From: JBGPIK01 sp041484845
GTDB lineage: Bacteria; Desulfobacterota; Binatia; UBA9968
NCBI GenBank assembly: GCA_041484845.1
Contig: JBGPIK010000277.1
Location: forward strand, 1 to 9,213
Direction of reading: 5' to 3'
DNA: 9,213 bases
This document shows, piece after piece, positions 5,640 to 9,213 of the stretch. Each line of letters starts with the position of its first letter. Position 1 is the first letter of the stretch. Below the pieces are notes generated by a model. That model ran no database searches, was not told the DNA's origin, and was given only the letters and a program-made list of their open reading frames with translations. The position numbers and the translations under genes were made by a program.

Positions 5640-6598
5640 ACAGAAGGACGGTTATATGGCTTCTGACTGCTGTTCTACTGCCAACCGTTTCTTTGGGCGA
5701 GGCGCAACAAACGAAAAAAGTCCCGCGGATAGGGTATCTCGCGACCACTGCTCCCGATACACCTAACAACTTGGCATTCCGGCGAGGACTGCGAGACCTC
5801 GGTTATATTGAGGGAAAAAACATCCTGGTTGAAGATCGCTACGCTGAGGGAAAAGCGGACCGTATCCCAAGCCTTGTGGCCGAACTGGTGCAATTGAAGG
5901 TAGATATCCTTGTCTCCCCAGTTTCAGCAGCGATCCGCGCAGCGAAGGAGTCGACCAAGACGATCCCTATTGTCATGGTGATAGCGGATGATCCAGTGGC
6001 GACTATGCTAGTCGATAGTTTGGCCCGTCCCGGAGGAAATGTCACGGGACTCACCAGACTCACTCAGGAACTAAATGGAAAACGACTGGAACTTCTTAAG
6101 GAAGTGGTCCCGACAACATCGCGTGTCGGAGTCCTCTTGGTTGCGGGATTTACAGTCTTTAGAGAGTACGAGACTGCGGCGCGCGCGCTGAAGGTACAGC
6201 TTCAGTCCCTGGAGGTACGAGCTCCGAACCCTGATTTGGAGGGTGCATTTCGAGATGCGGTCAAGGGGCAAGTAAGAGCGCTCATCGCGCCTAGGGCGCT
6301 CGTCGGTTACCGAAAGCAGATTGCCGACCTCGCCATAAAGAACCGGCTGCCTTTAATGTCCGAAGGAAGTGACTTCGTGGACGCCGGTGGTCTCGTATCC
6401 TATTCCGCCGACGATACGGAAAACTTTAAACGCGCCGCATACTACGTCGACAGAATTCTTAAAGGCGCCAAGCCCTCCGACTTGCCGGTGGAGCAGCCGA
6501 CGAAGTTTGAATTCGTTATCAATCTGAAAACGGCGAAGCAGATGGGCCTGACGATTCCGCCGAGCGTGCTGGCGCGGGCGGACAGAGTGATCAAGTGA
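5636..6598 (+). CDS. Orphan ABC substrate-binding protein, ABC_sub_bind/TrpX-like (COG2984)
   Basis: Periplasmic binding protein of the ABC_sub_bind family. Distant relatives include tryptophan/tyrosine-type binding proteins, but most members have no known ligand. The ATG at 5636 is chosen because GGAG at 5625-5628 lies 7 bases upstream and it begins a signal peptide (MNRRTVIWLLTAVLLP, cleaved near GEA-QQ, residue 23). An upstream ATG at 5588 only adds a polar extension. The length is 320 residues, normal for the family. Family markers are KKVPRIGYL (28-35), LRDLGYIEGKNI (52-63), KTIPIVM (108-114), SLARPGGNVTGLT (128-140) and the C-terminal DRILKGAKPSDLPVEQPTKF. No permease or ATPase is adjacent. 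About half identical to the paralogue at 7685-8695. Confidence 0.92.
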   Translation: MNRRTVIWLLTAVLLPTVSLGEAQQTKKVPRIGYLATTAPDTPNNLAFRRGLRDLGYIEGKNILVEDRYAEGKADRIPSLVAELVQLKVDILVSPVSAAIRAAKESTKTIPIVMVIADDPVATMLVDSLARPGGNVTGLTRLTQELNGKRLELLKEVVPTTSRVGVLLVAGFTVFREYETAARALKVQLQSLEVRAPNPDLEGAFRDAVKGQVRALIAPRALVGYRKQIADLAIKNRLPLMSEGSDFVDAGGLVSYSADDTENFKRAAYYVDRILKGAKPSDLPVEQPTKFEFVINLKTAKQMGLTIPPSVLARADRVIK

Positions 6599-6608
6599 AA
6601 GTAGATAC

Positions 6609-6628
6609 CCACGGGCTTACGCCCGTGG
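6609..6628. repeat. Perfect hairpin CCACGGGC-TTAC-GCCCGTGG
   Basis: Eight GC-rich base pairs close a four-base loop, 11 bases after the binding-protein stop codon. It is very stable and could protect the mRNA 3' end or act as a weak terminator, but lacks a U-tract. Similar ACGGGCTTACGCCCGT units are common intergenic repeats. Confidence 0.65.
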
Positions 6629-6681
6629 CACTTCAAATACGAAACCCAGATCAAAACCCCCCACCCTTCGGAGGCTTTCAC

Positions 6682-6701
6682 CCCCGGGTTAACACCCGGG
6701 T
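6682..6701. repeat. Hairpin CCCGGG-TTAACA-CCCGGG
   Basis: Six to seven base pairs (6683-6688 with 6695-6700) close a six-base loop. It lies about 55 bases after the previous hairpin, and the two may form one composite element, as in paired intergenic repeats. There is no T-run after it. Confidence 0.55.
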
Positions 6702-6885
6702 CCTCAGCCGGGGATTTGATAGGTACGAGCAACAGCAAGAAATTTTAGATTGCCGTCTGCGGGGCCTCTTTTGGATTTTGGATTGAGGAGACAAGATCTG
6801 TGTTCTCTCACTTCTGGATTTCGCTGTGCTGCGTCCCGACTAACAACCTCCTGTCGGTCGTCGTACAGACTGGGAACGGTACGGC

Positions 6886-7176
6886 TTAGCGAGCCAAAGC
6901 ATCGACAACCGCTTGGGGATTTGCGGCCGCTACTTTTAGTAACGCTTGGGCGGGGCCTTCCGGGCGCCGACGGCCTTGCTCCCAGTTTTGTAGCGTTGCC
7001 ACGCTGACGCCGATCATTGCGGCGAAGTCGCCTTGCGATAGACCGAGTTTGTTTCGAATGGCTCGAACATCCACCGGCTTCAAGTTGAATACACGAGAAG
7101 CTTCCATTTCCCTGCGCCGGATTTTTCCCGCTTGTTTCACGCTGGCGACGAGTTTTGCGAAGTTTGTCTTGTTCAT
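6886..7176 (-). CDS. higA: HigA/NadS-type helix-turn-helix antitoxin
   Basis: Small DNA-binding protein of 96 residues. An N-terminal helical arm (1-35) is followed by a Cro/C1-type helix-turn-helix: VRAIRNKLGLSQGDFAAMIG (37-56) with the recognition helix around SVATLQNWEQGRR (58-70). The closing RPEGPAQALLKV is the stock ending of HigA-2/NadS proteins. Such antitoxins neutralise a RelE-fold toxin and repress their own operon. The start ATG overlaps the toxin stop as ATGA, with AAGGAG at 7185-7190, so the two are coupled with the toxin gene first, the HigBA order. The reading frame and motifs are intact. If the toxin is defective, this gene could survive as a stand-alone regulator. Confidence 0.9.
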   Translation of the reverse strand: MNKTNFAKLVASVKQAGKIRRREMEASRVFNLKPVDVRAIRNKLGLSQGDFAAMIGVSVATLQNWEQGRRRPEGPAQALLKVAAANPQAVVDALAR

Positions 7177-7457
7177 TTTAGATTCTCCTTGACGAGTTTT
7201 CTCAAAGTTTTCAATTGCTCCGACGTTAGATCCTCTTGTCGGCTTTTGGCGTAAATGAAAAGCATGTAAATGACTTCGCCTCCGCGTTTTCCTTTTCCCG
7301 ACAAGCTCCAGCGGAATTTTCGGAGTCCGCCGCTACCGGGAATAATATCTCCGGCATCGGGACGAAGCATCAATGCCAGCTGCAAGGATCTGTACTCGTC
7401 GTCCGAAAGGAGACTCAACAACGCGCGGGTGAAGACCGCAGTCTCAACGAAGCGCAT
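7173..7457 (-). CDS. higB: HigB/RelE-type toxin with internal in-frame deletion
   Basis: RelE-superfamily mRNA endonuclease toxin of the HigB-2 type, which would cut mRNA on the ribosome. Its 94 residues show the family start FVETAVFTRALLSLLSDDEY, then DIIPGSGGLRKFRW (37-50), GKGKRGG (54-60) and IYAKSRQEDLTSEQL (68-82). Relatives of about 105-110 residues carry roughly 11 more residues between KRGG and the IYAK strand (a VIYYF-type strand, a turn and the next strand). Here GG is followed directly by EVIYMLFIY. Two IY pairs flank the join, consistent with a short deletion. No frameshift or stop is present. Activity is doubtful. The ATG at 7457 has no ribosome binding site and a TAG lies three codons upstream, so a leaderless start is possible. 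Confidence 0.85.
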   Translation of the reverse strand: MRFVETAVFTRALLSLLSDDEYRSLQLALMLRPDAGDIIPGSGGLRKFRWSLSGKGKRGGEVIYMLFIYAKSRQEDLTSEQLKTLRKLVKENLK

Positions 7458-7462
7458 GATGA

Positions 7463-7483
7463 ACTATACGCCATTGGCGCATA
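7463..7483 (-). promoter_or_regulatory. Candidate autoregulatory operator and promoter of the toxin-antitoxin module
   Basis: An imperfect palindrome, TATACGCC (7465-7472) - ATT - GGCGCATA (7476-7483), matches at 7 of 8 paired positions. It ends 8 bases before the toxin ATG. Reading leftward, TATAGT at 7468-7463 resembles a -10 box. Transcription would then begin almost at the ATG, which agrees with the missing ribosome binding site. HigA-type proteins bind such palindromes over their own promoter. No good -35 box was seen. Confidence 0.45.
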
Positions 7484-7684
7484 CTATGGAAGTCCGTTTG
7501 GATGATTTAATAAGGTTGACTTTTTTGGAGCGTCTCTGTCATCGTGGATGAAAACTACTGTGCTCGATAACAATAATGTTCCTTTTCCCTTTGGGCGATG
7601 ACTAGGATGAAGGCGAGATTAGTGACAGGCCTCACCCTCGGCCTCTTCCGGTTTGCGGGCGAGGGAGGCAGACGGAGAACGAGC

Positions 7685-8695
7685 ATGCCGGCGGAACAAC
7701 CAATGAATAAAAAGTTTTTTCTGTTCGCAGTTACAACTCTAATACTGGCCGCTGTTCATCCCGCCCAGGCGCAGCAGCCGAAGAAAGTCCCTCGGTTAGG
7801 GTATCTATCGTCGCGCGATGCAGCTAGTGAGTCCAACCGTGCCCAGGCAATTCGGCAGGCTCTGCGCGAGCTTGGCTACATAGAAGGACACAACATCGCC
7901 TTAGAGCACCGCTCTACGGAGGGGCAGCACGATCGGGCCCCTGAGCTTGCGGCCGCGTTGGTGCGTCTCAAGGTTGACATCATCGTGATAGCAGCAGGGT
8001 TGGGAACGATCCAGGCGGCCAAGAATGCGACCAAGACGATTCCTATTGTTATGGCGGGCGAAGGGGTCGATCCTGTTAAGGCAGGCCTGGTCGAAAGCCT
8101 TGCCCGTCCTGGCGGCAACGTCACCGGCCTTACATCCCTTCAGGGAGAACTAGGCGGGAAGCGGCTGGAGCTGCTCAAAGAAGCCGTTCCCAAACTTGCC
8201 CGTGTCGCGGTTCTCTACGAATCGGCCAGTGCAAGCGCTGTACTCGAGCTGAAAGAGATTCTCCCTGTCTCGGCGCGCGCGCTGGGGTTGACTCTTCAGC
8301 CTTGGGAGGTACGTAGTGCGGACGATTTCGATAGGGTTTTTGCTGCGATGGGCAAGCAACGCCCGGATGGACTCTACGTGCCCGTGGGCCCGCTAATGCT
8401 TGATAACGGAAAACGGATCGCGAGCTTTGCCTTAAAGAGCCGGTTACCGTCGACGTATGTCTACAGGGAAGATGTAGATGCCGGTGGGCTCATGTGCTAT
8501 GGGGCGGACATCGCGGAAAGCTACCGGCGCGTCGCATACTATGTGGACAGAATCCTGAAGGGAGCCAAGCCCGCCGATCTTCCCGTGGAGCAGCCCACGA
8601 AGTTTGAACTGGTGATCAATCTGAAGACGGCGAAGCAGATCGGCCTGACGATTCCGCAGTCGATGCTGTACCGGGCGGACAAGGTGATCAAGTGA
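7685..8695 (+). CDS. Orphan ABC substrate-binding protein, ABC_sub_bind/TrpX-like (second paralogue)
   Basis: Periplasmic binding protein of the same family as the gene at 5636. I choose the ATG at 7685 (336 residues) because GGAG at 7674-7677 lies 7 bases before it. The ATG at 7703 (MNKKFFLFAVTTLIL) is nearly as good and gives a more typical signal peptide. Cleavage is expected at AQA-QQ. An upstream ATG at 7598 is unlikely. Family markers are KKVPRLGYL, LRELGYIEGHNI, KTIPIVM, SLARPGGNVTGLT, GKRLELLKEAVP and the C-terminal DRILKGAKPADLPVEQPTKF. No transporter subunits are adjacent. The 3' end is close to that of the first paralogue even at the DNA level. The ligand is unknown. Confidence 0.92.
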   Translation: MPAEQPMNKKFFLFAVTTLILAAVHPAQAQQPKKVPRLGYLSSRDAASESNRAQAIRQALRELGYIEGHNIALEHRSTEGQHDRAPELAAALVRLKVDIIVIAAGLGTIQAAKNATKTIPIVMAGEGVDPVKAGLVESLARPGGNVTGLTSLQGELGGKRLELLKEAVPKLARVAVLYESASASAVLELKEILPVSARALGLTLQPWEVRSADDFDRVFAAMGKQRPDGLYVPVGPLMLDNGKRIASFALKSRLPSTYVYREDVDAGGLMCYGADIAESYRRVAYYVDRILKGAKPADLPVEQPTKFELVINLKTAKQIGLTIPQSMLYRADKVIK

Positions 8696-8725
8696 AGACG
8701 GCACTAACCCATCGGAAGAGCAAAA

Positions 8726-8751
8726 CAAGTCGGGACGAAAAAAACGACTTG
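8726..8751. repeat. Small inverted repeat CAAGTCG...CGACTTG
   Basis: Seven perfect base pairs (8726-8732 with 8745-8751) enclose a 12-base, A-rich loop. It lies 30 bases after the binding-protein stop and 43 bases before the next gene. It could be a weak terminator or an operator of the next gene. The sequence does not decide. Confidence 0.35.
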
Positions 8752-8793
8752 ACCAGCCGGGGGCGTCCGAGGTAAACGAACAAATGAAGAATC

Positions 8794-9213
8794 ATGAAAA
8801 AAATCAGGAACGTCACTCTTAGCGCTTTAGTCATTTCGTTTGTGCTACTCGCGTCGACCAACGCCGCCCAGGAGCCGTCGGCGGCGGAGAAGGTCGAGCA
8901 GGCGACGAAGAATTTGAAAGAGGCGAAGGACAAGTTCGAAAAGGCCGAGGAGGAGTTCAACAAAGCGGCGGAGGAAGTTTTGGGAGCGAACGGCTTGAAG
9001 CCGGACGCCATCCGGCCGTACGACAAGGCCATCAAGGATGCCGAGCGGGACAAAAACATAGCGGAGGGAAAACTAATACAAGCGTACCAAAAGGCAGTCA
9101 TGCTGAACTTCAACCCGGCCATCGATGCCGCGACGAAAAAAGACGCCGTGGACGACTACGACGCTTTCCGGTCGGTGTTCCACGCGAAGGAGCGAGCGGT
9201 GGAGACGGCCGAG
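8794..9213 (+). CDS. Secreted coiled-coil protein of unknown function (partial, C-terminus outside window)
   Basis: The frame is open from the ATG at 8794 to the window edge (140 residues). MKKIRNVTLSALVISFVLLA is a clear Sec signal peptide, with cleavage near TNAA-QE (about residue 25), so the product is periplasmic or exported. There is no lipobox cysteine. The mature part is strongly charged and helical. AEKVEQATKNLKEAKDKFEK and the following EEEFNKAAEEVL (about 31-62) show heptad-like spacing typical of a coiled coil. A less regular helical part, PYDKAIKDAERDKNIAEGKL, comes after. I do not recognise a family. No strong ribosome binding site precedes the ATG. A GAGG at 8769-8772 better serves a 12-codon frame at 8784-8822 that overlaps this start out of frame. 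An opposite-strand frame (9122-8688) is a shadow. Confidence 0.8.
   Translation, partial: MKKIRNVTLSALVISFVLLASTNAAQEPSAAEKVEQATKNLKEAKDKFEKAEEEFNKAAEEVLGANGLKPDAIRPYDKAIKDAERDKNIAEGKLIQAYQKAVMLNFNPAIDAATKKDAVDDYDAFRSVFHAKERAVETAE

Larger units (their letters stand above)
6599..6885. other. Repeat-rich intergenic stretch between convergent genes
   Basis: About 290 bases between the stop of the binding protein and the stop of the antitoxin, which converge here. Besides the two hairpins listed separately it has a short A/T-rich direct repeat (TTTTGGATTTTGGATTG, 6771-6785 area), a pattern often seen in intergenic DNA of uncultured bacteria. No T-run follows either hairpin, so the terminators of the two genes are not evident. 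Confidence 0.5.

Noticed and set aside
7516..7577. Promoter for the second orphan binding protein (TTGACT 7516-7521, AATAAT 7572-7577)
   Set aside because: The two boxes are not at workable spacing with each other, and neither has a good partner at 16-18 bases.
8688..9122. 144-codon minus-strand frame with hydrophobic, Ser/Phe-rich sequence
   Set aside because: It is the complement of the coiled-coil gene (AAG/GAG codons read as Phe/Leu/Ser), and the plus-strand frame starts with a proper signal peptide.

Overview
The window reads as ordinary chromosomal DNA from an uncultured, GC-rich, diderm (Gram-negative type) bacterium. Evidence for this is the Sec-type signal peptides on periplasmic binding proteins, the clear GGAGG ribosome binding sites, several families of palindromic intergenic repeats, and orphan ABC binding proteins of the ABC_sub_bind (COG2984) family. 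This mix is familiar from soil and groundwater lineages such as Rokubacteria/Methylomirabilota, Desulfobacterota-like groups and some Betaproteobacteria. The assignment is inference from style only.

Left half, minus strand (5143 down to 1): an operon-like cluster. In transcription order it holds a metal-dependent amidohydrolase_2/ACMSD-type enzyme (5143-4187), an NMT1/THI5-like binding protein starting at a GTG (3957-2965), a second and different NMT1/THI5-like binding protein (2732-1743), an SsuB/TauB-type ABC ATPase (1348-530), and the matching SsuC/TauC-type permease (530 to beyond base 1). ATPase and permease overlap as TAATG and are surely co-translated. Together they would import a small organic molecule (sulfonate-, nitrate-, pyrimidine- or aromatic-acid-like; the substrate cannot be read from sequence), which the amidohydrolase may then hydrolyse or decarboxylate. 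Each of the three wider gaps in the cluster (about 230, 230 and 390 bases) contains palindromic repeats. One is a REPIN-like inverted pair at 4048-4136, another is an unrelated long inverted repeat at 2855-2936, and the third gap holds a solo copy of the first family plus two further palindromes (1418-1613).

Middle (5144-5635): a long non-coding divergent region. It has back-to-back TTGACA boxes, a good plus-strand promoter candidate, several small hairpins and a possible 21-codon leader ORF that ends in an ATGA overlap with the next gene.

Right half: two plus-strand orphan ABC_sub_bind proteins (5636-6598 and 7685-8695), about half identical to each other and with no transporter subunits beside them. 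Between them lie a repeat-rich stretch and a minus-strand HigBA-type toxin-antitoxin module (7457-6886). Its toxin appears to have lost about 11 residues from the middle of the fold, so it may be a dead toxin kept with a live antitoxin. The window ends inside a secreted, coiled-coil-rich protein of unknown function (8794 onward).

I see no tRNA, rRNA, CRISPR array, intact insertion sequence or phage gene. I do not find a convincing new multi-gene system. The most interesting items are the repeat architecture inside the transporter operon, the internally deleted toxin, and the structured leader upstream of the first orphan binding protein.
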